Of a DNA stretch of 64,000 nt, positions 35,653 to 44,482 are shown one piece after another. Where the stretch lies: NCBI GenBank assembly GCA_028717345.1, contig JAQUNZ010000003.1:1-64000 (forward strand). Reading direction: 5' to 3'. Each line of letters begins with the position of its first letter. Position 1 is the first letter of the stretch. The stretch comes from Candidatus Methanoperedens sp. (lineage in GTDB: Archaea > Halobacteriota > Methanosarcinia > Methanosarcinales > Methanoperedenaceae). The notes beneath the pieces were generated by a model. The model was given only the letters and a program-made list of their open reading frames with translations. It was not told the origin of the DNA and did not search any database. The translations under genes were made by a program, and so were the position numbers.

Positions 35653-38172
35653 ATGCAAAAAGAAGCAAAAGCACGCATCAAAATCAATAAACTCCTTGAA
35701 CAATCGGGTTGGAGATTCTTTGATGATGAAAAAGGAAAAGCCAATATCGTTTTAGAGAATAATGTCAAGATCACCAGGAAGAATCTTGATGAGTTTGGGA
35801 ACGATTTTGAAAAAACAAAGAATGGTTTCACTGATTTTCTTCTTCTGGATGAAAAAAATTTCCCATTTGTTATTGTAGAGGCGAAGTCAGAAGATAAAAA
35901 TCCTCTCGATGGGAAAGAACAGGCAAGAAAATATGCGCAATCACAAAATGTGAGATTCGTTGTACTATCAAATGGCAATTTGCATTATTTCTGGGACTTG
36001 GAGCGTGGAAATCCAAGTGTTATCACAAAATTCCCAACATTAGAGTCGCTTCATCATACAGGTTCGTTTCAGCCCAATCCCTCCACTCTCGTTAAAGAAA
36101 TAGTCGGAGAGGATTACATTGCCCGGATACAGAACCCCCTTTTTGACAAAGACCCGCGCTGGAGCAATGACAAAACAAGACCTGATTATATACACGAATC
36201 CGGGTTGAAATTCTTAAGACCGTATCAGTTAGATGCGGTTCATGCTTTGCAGGAATCAGTGGAAGATGGGCACGACAGGTTCCTTTTTGAAATGGCGACT
36301 GGAACAGGAAAGACATTGATTTCTGCCGCAGTTATCAAACTGTTTTTGAGATCAGGAAATGCCAAGAGAGTGCTTTTTCTTGTTGACCGGTTGGAACTTG
36401 AAGATCAGGCGAAGAAAAATTTTATTAAATGGTTAAAAAATGATTACAAAGTTGTTATTTATAAAGAAAATAAGGATGATTGGCGAAAAGCTGAGATTGT
36501 CGTTTCCACTGTCCAGAGCCTTTCTTTTGACAATAAATACCAGAGGCTTTTTTCACCCACGGATTTTGATCTTCTGATATCGGATGAAGCCCACCGCTCG
36601 ATCGGATGGAACAGCAGGGCTGTTTTTGAGTATTTTGTTGGCTATAAACTCGGTCTTACTGCCACACCTAAAGATTATCTGAAGTATTTAGACCCCGATA
36701 AAGTAAGTAGGAAAGACCCGCGCGAATGGGAACGAAGACAGCTCAGGGACACCTATATCACATTTGGCTGCGAGAGCGGGAATCCGACTTTTCGCTACAG
36801 TCTTATTGATGCTGTGAAGGATGGATATCTTGTGAACCCGGTTGCTGTTGATGCACGAACCGAGATCACCACACAGCTACTTTCAGATAAGGGTTACTCT
36901 ATTATTATTGAAAACGCTCAGGGGATGAAAGAAGAGCAGATATATTATCATAAGGATTTTGAGAACAAATTCCTCTCTGAAGAAACAAACAAGATATTCT
37001 GCAAGACTTTTATTGAAAATGCTTTCCGAGATCCAATAAGTAGAGAGATTGGCAAAACTATTGTTTTTTGCGTTAGCCAGAACCATGCCTCAAAGATAAC
37101 ACAGGTAATGAATGAGCTTGCAGATAAATTATATCCTGGAAAATATAATTCAGATTTTGCTCTTCAGATAACGTCAAATGTTCAGGATGCGCAGCAATTC
37201 TCTATCAATTTTACTGATACAAGCAATAACTTATCTGGCAATTCTCGGTTTCTGGAAGGTTATAAAACGAGTAAAACAAGGGTATGCGTAACCGTTGGAA
37301 TGATGACTACAGGTTATGACTGCCAGGATATTTTGAATATCTGCCTGATGCGCCCTATATTTTCACCAACGGATTTTATCCAGATAAAAGGGAGAGGTAC
37401 GAGGAAATTTGATTTTTCATTTTCAATGAAAAATGGGCACGATAACGAAGTTATTAAGAAAACTAAAGAGAAATTCAAGCTTTTTGATTTCTTTGCGAAT
37501 TGCGAATACTTCGAAGAGAAATATAATTATAATGAAGTTTTAAAATTACCTCCCAGGGGCACATATACAGGAGGCGGTGACGACCCGGAAAGGACAAGTG
37601 AATATGAGAATCGCAGTTTAGACCCCATGACAAGCTTTGAGGAATACGCTATCGGCATGGATGGAATGAAGATCGACCGTATGTTCTTTGATAAATTTGA
37701 GACTACTGTGAGGACTAATCCTTTCATAAAAGAGAATTTTGAAAAAGAAAATTTCGATGCCATTGAAGAATATATAAAAAGTAAGATCTTTGAAAAGCCT
37801 GGTGAGAATTTCAATCTTGAGAAGTTGAGAAAATCGTTGAGAATAGACCGCCGCCTGAGTTTGCGGGAGATCATAGAGAAGATATTTGGAAGGATTACTG
37901 TATTTAAGACGAAAGAGGAATTGCTTGATGAGGAAGTTGAGAAATTCATCTCCATACATAAACCGGAAAGCAGGGAAGTACCACTCATAAGGAAGTTTTT
38001 AAAAGCATATATTATAGACCATGAAGTGAAGGATATTATGGAATCAAAAGAATTCGGGCGCTTTGCGACAAATTCCCAGTTCTCGATGGAGGAGTACAGG
38101 GAAGTAAGAAAGTGGTGTGAGATGATACCTGAGTATGTGAAAGATTATGTATCGTTAAATAAGTTCATGTAG
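35653..38172 (+). CDS. hsdR: type I restriction endonuclease subunit R
   Basis: The 839-residue protein has an N-terminal nuclease core (DFLLLDEKNFPFVIVEAKSED, with Glu76 and Lys78 of the PD-(D/E)xK motif) and a helicase motor: ATGTGKT at 215-221, DEAH at 311-314, TAT motif LGLTATP, and a second RecA domain with KGRGTRKF. It translocates and cuts DNA in a complex with HsdM and HsdS. GGAG precedes the ATG. The partner gene lies 343 bases downstream, farther than in a tight operon. Confidence 0.94.
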   Translation: MQKEAKARIKINKLLEQSGWRFFDDEKGKANIVLENNVKITRKNLDEFGNDFEKTKNGFTDFLLLDEKNFPFVIVEAKSEDKNPLDGKEQARKYAQSQNVRFVVLSNGNLHYFWDLERGNPSVITKFPTLESLHHTGSFQPNPSTLVKEIVGEDYIARIQNPLFDKDPRWSNDKTRPDYIHESGLKFLRPYQLDAVHALQESVEDGHDRFLFEMATGTGKTLISAAVIKLFLRSGNAKRVLFLVDRLELEDQAKKNFIKWLKNDYKVVIYKENKDDWRKAEIVVSTVQSLSFDNKYQRLFSPTDFDLLISDEAHRSIGWNSRAVFEYFVGYKLGLTATPKDYLKYLDPDKVSRKDPREWERRQLRDTYITFGCESGNPTFRYSLIDAVKDGYLVNPVAVDARTEITTQLLSDKGYSIIIENAQGMKEEQIYYHKDFENKFLSEETNKIFCKTFIENAFRDPISREIGKTIVFCVSQNHASKITQVMNELADKLYPGKYNSDFALQITSNVQDAQQFSINFTDTSNNLSGNSRFLEGYKTSKTRVCVTVGMMTTGYDCQDILNICLMRPIFSPTDFIQIKGRGTRKFDFSFSMKNGHDNEVIKKTKEKFKLFDFFANCEYFEEKYNYNEVLKLPPRGTYTGGGDDPERTSEYENRSLDPMTSFEEYAIGMDGMKIDRMFFDKFETTVRTNPFIKENFEKENFDAIEEYIKSKIFEKPGENFNLEKLRKSLRIDRRLSLREIIEKIFGRITVFKTKEELLDEEVEKFISIHKPESREVPLIRKFLKAYIIDHEVKDIMESKEFGRFATNSQFSMEEYREVRKWCEMIPEYVKDYVSLNKFM

Positions 38173-38253
38173 TGGTGTTGAAGAATATGTTGGAATATAT
38201 AGAATTGAAATTTAAAGGTGTTTCAAGAGGTTGCTCATGGAATATAAAAACCA

Positions 38254-38283
38254 AACCGCAGATAAACGCAGATGAACGCAGAT
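38254..38283. repeat. dispersed intergenic repeat, CTGCG type (inverted copy)
   Basis: Reads AACCGCAGATAAACGCAGAT and continues with another GAACGCAGAT unit: the complement of the ATCTGCG units at 32072-32101. Confidence 0.8.
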
Positions 38284-38441
38284 ACCTGCTATTTGGTTTT
38301 TAGAAAAAGAAGAAAACGTCTTTGCTTATTCAGGCATTAAGAAGTAAAAAATATGCACGTAAATCATAATCATATTTCCCACATAACGTCAAATAATTTG
38401 AGAAAAAATACTGCAAATGATAGCGGTTTCCCATATTACAA

Positions 38442-38461
38442 ATCTGCGTTCATCTGCGGTT
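38442..38461. repeat. dispersed intergenic repeat, CTGCG type (short copy)
   Basis: Two units, ATCTGCGTTC and ATCTGCGGTT, in the same orientation as the copy before polC and opposite to 38254-38283. Confidence 0.8.
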
Positions 38462-38515
38462 AAATTTTTCAATAAAGAACAGAGTATTTGAAAATCATCA
38501 AATGAAGGTTAAAAA

Positions 38516-40957
38516 ATGTTAGATCAGGATACAAAAAGAAAAATAGATAATGCCCGCGACATCCTTGTGGGAAAAGTGCCAGACCCCAAATCCCAGGTCG
38601 AGCAAATAACAATCGCCCTTATCTACAAGTTCATGGACGACATGGATAAAGAATCGCTAGCGCTTGGGGGTAAAGCAGCATTTTTCAAGGGGGAATTTGA
38701 GAAATACACCTGGTCGCGCATTTTTGACCCGAAACTGGGAGGTTTTGATCGCATAGAACTATACGGCGAAGCAATCACGAAGATGAACCTTAACCCGAAT
38801 ATCCCGGAGCTTTTCAGGAACATTTTCAAAAACGCCTTCCTTCCATACCGCGATTCTGAAACCTTGAAAAGTTTCCTGAAAGAGATAAACGAGTTCAAAT
38901 ACGATCACAGCGAGAAGCTGGGGGATGCTTTTGAATATCTCCTGTCGGTGCTTGGCTCCCAGGGTGATGCAGGACAGTTCAGGACGCCGCGCCATATCAT
39001 TGATTTTATTGTTTCTGTTGTTGACCCGAAGAAGAACGAATCCATCCTTGATCCAGCCTGCGGGACTGCGGGTTTCCTGATTTCCTCTTTCAAGCATATT
39101 CTCAACGAGAATACGAAGGTGAGAAAAGGGGACTGCCTGACAATGGATGAGCGCAAGAGGCTGATGAATAGCCTTGTGGGATATGATATTTCCCCTGATA
39201 TGGTGAGGCTCTCGCTTGTGAATATGTACCTTCACGGCTTCCAGACCCCGAAGATTTACGAATACGATACGCTCACGAGCGAGGAGAAATGGAACGAGAC
39301 CTATGACGTGATCCTTGCCAATCCTCCTTTCATGACCCCGAAAGGAGGCATCCGCCCCCATAAGCGTTTTTCAGTGCAGGCAAACCGCAGTGAAGTTCTG
39401 TTCGTGGATTACATCATGGAGCATATTTCCACAAACGGCAGGGGCGGAGTGATCGTGCCTGAGGGCATCATTTTCCAGTCCGCAAACGCCTATAAGGCGC
39501 TTCGTAAACTGCTTGTCGATACCCACCTTTTCGCTGTCGTTTCACTCCCATCCGGCGTATTCCAGCCCTACGCAGGCGTGAAAACAAGCATCCTGCTGAT
39601 GGACAGGACTCTTGCAAAGCGCGCGCCTGATATCCTTTTTGTAAAGATCGAGAGCGACGGTTACGACCTTGGCGCGCAGAGGCGCCCGAACGGCAGGAGC
39701 GACCTCCCGGCGGCGCTTTCTGCGCTTTTAAGGTTCAGGAGGAGTTTGCATGAGGGGAAGGAGTGTGAGTTCAGCGAGGAGGAGATGAGGCTTGCGCACA
39801 GGGTGGAGAAGGGGAAGATTGCGGAGGGCGGGGATTATAATCTGTCAGGGGAGAGGTATAAAGAGACGGCGCATCGACTGAAATCAGATTACCCAATGAT
39901 TGAATTCGATAAAGTTTGTTCCCTTGAATATGGCGCGAGTTTACCTGAAAAAGATAGGATCGCTGGAGAATTTCCAGTAGTCGGTTCAAATGGAATAACT
40001 GGTTGGCATAACAAATTCTTAATTGAAGGTCCTGCAATAATTGTAGGAAGAAAAGGATCAGCAGGCGAAGTTGTATATATCGATAAACCATGTTTTCCTA
40101 TCGATACGACATATTTTGTTAAAATAAACAAAAATGTAGAGACTAATTTTAAATATCTTTATTTTATCCTGAAAGAATTGAATTTGAAAGAATTAAAAGG
40201 CGGTGGCGCTGTTCCAGGATTAAACAGAAATGACGTATATGCAAAACGAAAAATCCCCCTCCCGCCCCTGTCAGTCCAGCAGGAGATCGTGACTGAGATC
40301 GAGGGCTACCAGAAGGTCGTTGATGGGGCGCGGCAGGTGGTGGAGAATTATAAGCCGAAGATAAAGGTGGATGAGGGGTGGGAGGTGGTGGAGTTGGGAG
40401 GTGTTGTGGAAATCAATCCTGGTAAAAGTGAATTAAAAGGATTAGATAAAAATCTGGATGTTTCTTTTTTGCCAATGTCGGATTTGCAACAGAAACAAAT
40501 AAGTTTTGAAGTCAAAGAGAAAAGAAAACTGAGTGAGGTAATCAAGGGATATACCTATTTCAAAAATAATGATGTACTACTTGCAAAAATTACTCCATGC
40601 TTTGAAAATGGTAAATCGGGAATTGCAAAGGATTTGGTCAATGGAATTGGTTTTGGCTCTACGGAATTCATCGTATTTAGACCAATAAGTAATATTATTC
40701 CTGAATGGATTTATTATCACATCTCAGAAAATGGATTTTTATGTTCTGGAAAAAATAACATGACGGGTTCTGCTGGTCAACAGCGTTTATCTGTAGATTT
40801 CATCAAACGCTTCAAAATCCCTCTCCCGCCCCTCCCTATACAGATGGAAATCGTTGCCCGAATCGAAGAGGAGCAGAAATTGGTCGATGCGAATAAGAAA
40901 CTGATCGGGATTTTTGAGGGAAAGATTAAGGAGAAGATTGCAGAGGTATGGGGCTAA
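38516..40957 (+). CDS. hsdM: fused type I modification-specificity protein (HsdM-HsdS)
   Basis: The 813-residue protein joins both DNA-recognition functions. Residues 1 to about 455 are an N6-adenine methyltransferase with the SAM motif DPACGTAGF at 179-187 and catalytic NPPF at 269-272. Residues about 465-813 are HsdS with two target-recognition domains, each ended by PLPPLxxQxEIVxxIExxQKxVD and a coiled-coil spacer. Normally M and S are separate; the fusion would couple them in fixed ratio. The C-terminal coding end (40880-40961) reappears as a decayed copy at 42016-42084. Confidence 0.93.
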   Translation: MLDQDTKRKIDNARDILVGKVPDPKSQVEQITIALIYKFMDDMDKESLALGGKAAFFKGEFEKYTWSRIFDPKLGGFDRIELYGEAITKMNLNPNIPELFRNIFKNAFLPYRDSETLKSFLKEINEFKYDHSEKLGDAFEYLLSVLGSQGDAGQFRTPRHIIDFIVSVVDPKKNESILDPACGTAGFLISSFKHILNENTKVRKGDCLTMDERKRLMNSLVGYDISPDMVRLSLVNMYLHGFQTPKIYEYDTLTSEEKWNETYDVILANPPFMTPKGGIRPHKRFSVQANRSEVLFVDYIMEHISTNGRGGVIVPEGIIFQSANAYKALRKLLVDTHLFAVVSLPSGVFQPYAGVKTSILLMDRTLAKRAPDILFVKIESDGYDLGAQRRPNGRSDLPAALSALLRFRRSLHEGKECEFSEEEMRLAHRVEKGKIAEGGDYNLSGERYKETAHRLKSDYPMIEFDKVCSLEYGASLPEKDRIAGEFPVVGSNGITGWHNKFLIEGPAIIVGRKGSAGEVVYIDKPCFPIDTTYFVKINKNVETNFKYLYFILKELNLKELKGGGAVPGLNRNDVYAKRKIPLPPLSVQQEIVTEIEGYQKVVDGARQVVENYKPKIKVDEGWEVVELGGVVEINPGKSELKGLDKNLDVSFLPMSDLQQKQISFEVKEKRKLSEVIKGYTYFKNNDVLLAKITPCFENGKSGIAKDLVNGIGFGSTEFIVFRPISNIIPEWIYYHISENGFLCSGKNNMTGSAGQQRLSVDFIKRFKIPLPPLPIQMEIVARIEEEQKLVDANKKLIGIFEGKIKEKIAEVWG

Positions 40958-40979
40958 TAAACGGACGGATATATTTTAA

Positions 40980-41828
40980 ATGCCAGTATTAAGCATAATT
41001 GCATGCGGTATGCTTGAAGATGAACTCGCATATGTTCTCTCAGGCGATAGGGAGCTTGCTCAGTTGATACTGGTAGAGAACAGTGAACATTTCGGGCTGC
41101 AAAGAAAGCTAAAATCCCTGGGATGCCTCCCCGCACTTATTCCCCTGGACAGACTTTCGGAAATCCTGATACGCGAACACAACCAATCCCTTCCGGCAAT
41201 CTTAAAACCCCTCTGCCACTTCAATTTCATCAAAAAAATCCGCAGCAAATTGGAAAAACAGCATAAACCAAAAGTAACAGTTGTCGCCAATATGCTGAAA
41301 CGGGGATTACATGCTGATGTTGAAATGGTAAGAGTAGAAGTTTACAAGAAAATCATGGAAATGTCCCTGTTTTCAGACAGGATTCTTATTTTCTACGGCA
41401 CATGCGGGCATTCGCTTTCGAACCTGGAAAAAGATTTTCAAACTCTTGGCTGCCAGCTTTATTTCCTGAAAGACGAAAACGGCGAGATTGTCGAGGACTG
41501 CATCAGCGCAGCGCTTGGCGGGAACGATGCCTATGCCAGAGCCCTGGTCAACGGCGAGGGCGCAGGTACTTTCTACCTTACTCCGATGTGGGCTTCAAAC
41601 TGGGAGGAGAAGCCGAAGAATAACGCGATTCTTTCATCGGATTTTGATAAAAAGTATCTGAAGCTGTACGGAAGGGCTGCAAAGATCAATACAGGACTTT
41701 CGTATGAGCCTGACTTCGATAAAAATGTCAGGGATTTTGCACGGTTTTTCAATTTAAAGATCGTGGAACTTCATGGCAGTAAAAAGATAGCGGAGCAAAG
41801 TTATCAGAACGCCAAAAAGTTTCCTTGA
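40980..41828 (+). CDS. DUF1638 family protein
   Basis: The 282-residue protein matches DUF1638: VLSIIACGMLEDELAYVL at the start, LILVENSEHFGLQRKLK, then GTCGHSLSNLEKDFQ and MWASNWEE in the second half. Conserved Cys and His residues suggest metal binding, and homologues in methanogens often lie with corrinoid methyltransferase genes. Here the nearest neighbours are a restriction gene (22 bases upstream) and toxin-antitoxin remnants. No methyltransferase gene is close. Confidence 0.85.
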   Translation: MPVLSIIACGMLEDELAYVLSGDRELAQLILVENSEHFGLQRKLKSLGCLPALIPLDRLSEILIREHNQSLPAILKPLCHFNFIKKIRSKLEKQHKPKVTVVANMLKRGLHADVEMVRVEVYKKIMEMSLFSDRILIFYGTCGHSLSNLEKDFQTLGCQLYFLKDENGEIVEDCISAALGGNDAYARALVNGEGAGTFYLTPMWASNWEEKPKNNAILSSDFDKKYLKLYGRAAKINTGLSYEPDFDKNVRDFARFFNLKIVELHGSKKIAEQSYQNAKKFP

Positions 41829-42015
41829 AAATATTTTCAAAATCAAACGAGCGCTTTTCGATGATTGAACCGGTTAGCGCCCGCGCGCCAATCTGTGTAA
41901 ATCCCACCCTCTTCCCATCCTGCTTTCACCCATGCGGGAAAGAAGAGGAGGACGGCGGCGCGGTATTTTGATGGACATTGGTTGCATGGGGATAACATGC
42001 GCCGCATTTTTATGG

Positions 42016-42084
42016 TTGGTCGATGCGAATAAGAAACTGATCGGAAAATTAAGGAGAAGATTGGGGAGGTATTGGGGTAATAAA
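42016..42084 (+). pseudogene. remnant of an hsdS 3' end
   Basis: These ~69 bases repeat the end of the HsdM-HsdS gene (40880-40961): TTGGTCGATGCGAATAAG, then CTGATCGG, an internal 12-base deletion, then a nearly identical GATTAAGGAGAAGATTG... and the TAATAAA end. It has no start or upstream body. It is either a partial duplication or the relic of a second specificity gene. Confidence 0.85.
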
Positions 42085-42120
42085 TGGAACAGAAAAAACG
42101 AAAAAATCCGTGCGTATCCA

Positions 42121-42242
42121 TCCGATCCGCGTTCCGTCCCCCGACCGCCCACCCCTGCGCACACAAACAGGCGCAGGCACTTTCGGATACTGGCGCGCCC
42201 GCGGCAGGGCAGACCGCCGATACTGCACTGCGCCGGGATTTT
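42121..42242. repeat. GC-rich island repeat, copy A
   Basis: Shares with copy C (44483-44631) the stretch GTTCCGTCCCCCGACCGCCC, then ACCCCTGCG, CACAAA and GGCAGGGCAGACCGCCGATAC-like elements. It ends next to GCGCCGGGATT, as does copy B. Its GC content stands out from the AT-rich surroundings. Confidence 0.8.
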
Positions 42243-42256
42243 AATTGATTCTCCCA

Positions 42257-42520
42257 TCAAACGTTCTGCTCCTGTAATTTTTCCTGTACCCACAAATTCA
42301 GAAGCGTGCCCGGCGATACACCCCGGAGTCTGGCAAAAGCCTTGATCTTTTCTGATAATTGCTTTTCAACTGCGAAGTATGTCACTTCGGATTGGATATC
42401 GACTTCGAATTCAGCAGGTTTTGTATCTTCCCAGTGCTCAGCGAGGTCATGGGTGTCCCAGTATTCACCTATTTCTTCATGGGTCTGCATTTTCGATATG
42501 GAACTTTTATTTTTCTTCAT
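42257..42520 (-). CDS. CopG-type antitoxin (BrnA-like)
   Basis: The 87-residue protein has the block EIGEYWDTHDLAEHWEDTK and a C-terminal ribbon-helix-helix-like part (VEKQLSEKIKAFARLRGVSPGTLLNLWVQEKL). This is the PF12441-type antitoxin that partners BrnT-like toxins. The toxin gene just upstream (42507-42730) is broken, so this appears to be an orphan antitoxin. Its start codon overlaps the toxin's former stop region. Confidence 0.85.
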   Translation of the reverse strand: MKKNKSSISKMQTHEEIGEYWDTHDLAEHWEDTKPAEFEVDIQSEVTYFAVEKQLSEKIKAFARLRGVSPGTLLNLWVQEKLQEQNV

Positions 42521-42730
42521 ATTTCTTCCGTTCTGCCCTTGTCATATCTCTTGCGGATACGACAAGCGCCTGCTTATCTGTTTTGTAAATAAAGAATATA
42601 ATGAGATATCTCCCGGAGATAGTCCTCCCGAATGCTCAAAGACTTCTCGTACTTCATATTGTAGGACATTGTGTTTCTGCTCAAGCTTTTCAATAATTTT
42701 TTCATGCCAGATAAAACCAATGATTTTCAA
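42507..42730 (-). pseudogene. broken BrnT-like toxin gene
   Basis: The frame starts with MKIIGFIWHEKIIEKLEQKH, as in BrnT-family toxins, and reads on to EVREVFEHSGG. It then enters a different frame (LSPGDISLYSLF... and a premature stop at 42542). The neighbouring frame holds the expected toxin end: GRYLIIFFIYKTDKQALVV, then SARDMTRAERRKYEEK and stop at 42507-42509, overlapping the antitoxin start. So there is a frameshift, and about 25 residues normally found between the two parts are missing. The toxin is inactivated. Confidence 0.82.
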
Positions 42731-42848
42731 TGTATATCCTTCTCTTTATAATTACTTAAATCCTCGTTAACCATTCCTAACATCATCAAAGTTTAAAGCC
42801 AATAGTTAGTAGTTAACGCTTCCTTATTATTTAGTGATAATGGTTTTG

Positions 42849-42930
42849 CCCAGGCACAGCCCTTCCAGATACCCCGGCGCGCCTGCGGAAGGCTTTCAGG
42901 GCAGACCGCTACTGAACGGCGCCGGGATTT
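42849..42930. repeat. GC-rich island repeat, copy B
   Basis: Shares with copy C the stretches CAGGCACAGCCCTTCCAGAT, then CCCCGGCGCG, GGCTTTCAGGGCAGACCG and ACGGCGCC. Its arms CCCGGCGC (42873-42880) and GCGCCGGG (42919-42926) form an 8-bp stem. The first ~40 bases of copies A and C are absent. Confidence 0.8.
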
Positions 42931-43002
42931 AAATAAATATAATCTAATACAAACCATGACGATGCCTGCGCCTGTTATGCCGCGCTGCTAAAGAAGCTAA
43001 AC

Positions 43003-43464
43003 ATGAGCGAAGAACATATATTAGCAAAAACCAATTACAGAATAAGCATGATACCATATGAAAAAGAACTAACAGAATATTTCAGCAGCAAGGATGGTAT
43101 AAAACTTGCTTATCTTTTTGGTTCAACGGTCAGGGGCGATACAGGTAGATTGAGCGATGTTGATATTGGAGTCCTGCTGGATGAAAAATTATCTAAAAAA
43201 GACCGCTTCGACCTGGAATTAAAATTGATGGGTGAAATAGCCATTTTGATCAAGAAAAACAAAATAGATCTGATTGTTTTAAACGAAGCGCCCTTGCTCT
43301 TATCATATAATATTATAAAAGATGGAATTAATCTAAAATCCAGTGAAACAGAGAGAGTAAAGTTCGAAACAAAAATCCTTTCTAAATACATAGATGAAAA
43401 ATATTACATAAAAAGGCATACGGAAGAAACTCTGAAAAGGATTGCCGGGGCTGGTTTCGTGTGA
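43003..43464 (+). CDS. MNT-type nucleotidyltransferase antitoxin
   Basis: The 153-residue protein has the minimal nucleotidyltransferase motif LFGSTVRGDTGRLSDVDIGV (GS...DxD) near residues 38-57 and a third acidic residue in KIDLIVLNEA. MNT antitoxins of HEPN/MNT pairs inactivate the toxin by adding AMP to it. The stop overlaps the GTG start of the HEPN gene (43461) by four bases. That HEPN gene contains an in-frame stop, so the antitoxin may be an orphan. Confidence 0.88.
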   Translation: MSEEHILAKTNYRISMIPYEKELTEYFSSKDGIKLAYLFGSTVRGDTGRLSDVDIGVLLDEKLSKKDRFDLELKLMGEIAILIKKNKIDLIVLNEAPLLLSYNIIKDGINLKSSETERVKFETKILSKYIDEKYYIKRHTEETLKRIAGAGFV

Positions 43465-43880
43465 ATGATGAAATAGCATCCAAGCTTGAACAGCTTGAAG
43501 AATATGTGAACATATTAAAAGGTTATCAACACTTTAAAATAGAGGACTTGCAGACAGACCATACCCTTAAGGGAGCAGTCGAGTGATATTTGGAGGTTGC
43601 ACTGGAATGTGCCATCGATATCGGTGAAATGATAATATCAAGAGAAAAACTGAAACGACCTGAAGCATATCAGGAAGTGTTTTTGATTCTTGGGGAGCAC
43701 GGCATTTTGCCTAGGGATTTTGCCATAAAATTTGCACCAGCTGCGGGATTTAGAAACATACTTGTTCACATGTACGCAAAAATAGATATCGGACGGCTCT
43801 ACTATTACTTGCAGAACAATATTGAAGATATTGAACAATTTGGTAAATACATAGCTCAGTATGGCAAAAATGAAATTTAA
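43461..43880 (+). pseudogene. HEPN toxin gene with in-frame stop
   Basis: Read from GTG at 43461, the frame gives VNDEIASKLEQLEEYV... up to KGAVE, then TGA at 43584-43586, then YLEVALECAIDIGEMIISRE and on to the RNILVHMY motif (the HEPN Rx4-6H active site) and a normal C-terminus at 43880. Family members have Arg at the stop position, so a single CGA to TGA change would explain it. Everything else is intact, so the break looks recent. A short C-terminal frame from 43590 would keep the active site but lose the first ~43 residues. Confidence 0.85.
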
Positions 43881-43897
43881 CGCGAATTAAAAGCGCA

Positions 43898-44083
43898 TCA
43901 AGCATGCGATGCAGCAGATTTTTTCCTTGCCGCACCTGCTTTTTTGTGAGCCTTACCTGTATATCTTATCTCGACCACATGACCTTTTACGAGCTTTTCC
44001 CGTTCTAATTCTTTATCCAGTTCAGGGTCGCTTTCAATTTGTTTTATAAGGTCCTCTTCATCTTTGGCTGTGTATTTTCTCAT
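43898..44083 (-). CDS. small basic/acidic antitoxin-like protein
   Basis: From the ATG at 44083 the product has 61 residues: an acidic helical N-terminal half (EEDLIKQIESDPELDKELERE) and a Lys/Ala-rich tail. It begins one base after the stop of the BrnT-like gene and is its likely antitoxin. A longer reading (80 residues from 44140) would overlap that gene by 56 bases, so the inner start is preferred. Its 3' end is partly duplicated at 44640-44708. Confidence 0.65.
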   Translation of the reverse strand: MRKYTAKDEEDLIKQIESDPELDKELEREKLVKGHVVEIRYTGKAHKKAGAARKKSAASHA

Positions 44084-44084
44084 C

Positions 44085-44375
44085 TTATTCACTTCTTGAC
44101 TTTCCTCTATATAACTTCTTCTTGCTATCTGGCGCATCAAAAGCCGTTATCAACCGCATTTCATTGGTTCCAGAGGGCTCCAGGATTACCACCAGCACCC
44201 TGCCATATGATTCGCCAAGAACAAAATACCTCAAGGTTCCATTCACATTTATCCTGTACGGAATGAAAAATCCATCAAGAACGTTATGCACTTCGGATAA
44301 GTTTACCCGATGTCTGGCAATATGGTCAAGTGTGTTATCACCATATATTAACTTGACATTTTTCCAGTCTGGCAT
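44085..44375 (-). CDS. BrnT/DUF4258-like toxin
   Basis: The 96-residue protein shows the relE-like/BrnT pattern: IARHRVNLSEVHNVLDGFF, then TLRYFVLGESYGRVLVVILEP and NEMRLITAFDAPDSKKKLY. The core His/Arg near the N-terminus and the Arg near EMRLITAFDA are candidate ribonuclease residues. It would cut mRNA when free. It appears intact and is followed by its small partner gene. Confidence 0.78.
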   Translation of the reverse strand: MPDWKNVKLIYGDNTLDHIARHRVNLSEVHNVLDGFFIPYRINVNGTLRYFVLGESYGRVLVVILEPSGTNEMRLITAFDAPDSKKKLYRGKSRSE

Positions 44376-44482
44376 AGCTTATTTCACAGAGCTAAGATGT
44401 CATTCGTAGTTAAAAGCGTTGAGAAAGCGGGGCGAAAGTGAACCATAATATATTAAATTTAAACCAAAAACACAAATCTGTG

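Larger units (their letters stand above)
38173..38515. other. intergenic region carrying two dispersed repeats
   Basis: No gene is seen in these 343 bases. Two CTGCG-type repeats lie here in opposite orientation (38254-38283 and 38442-38461), and the spacer is otherwise AT-rich. The inverted copies could pair to form a long hairpin or be recombination substrates. Confidence 0.5.
41829..42256. other. degenerate region with gene fragment and repeat copy
   Basis: No intact gene. It contains an hsdS C-terminus fragment (42016-42084) and copy A of a GC-rich repeat (42121-42242). The first part (41829-42015) shows nothing recognisable. Confidence 0.6.

Noticed and set aside
41932-42345. 137-codon plus-strand frame across the hsdS remnant and repeat A
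   Set aside because: It joins an hsdS fragment, a non-coding repeat and antisense antitoxin sequence; not a coherent protein.
43461-43880. TGA in the HEPN gene as selenocysteine or recoded Trp
   Set aside because: Homologues have Arg at the position, no SECIS-like element is seen and other genes in the window end normally with TGA; a point mutation is simpler.
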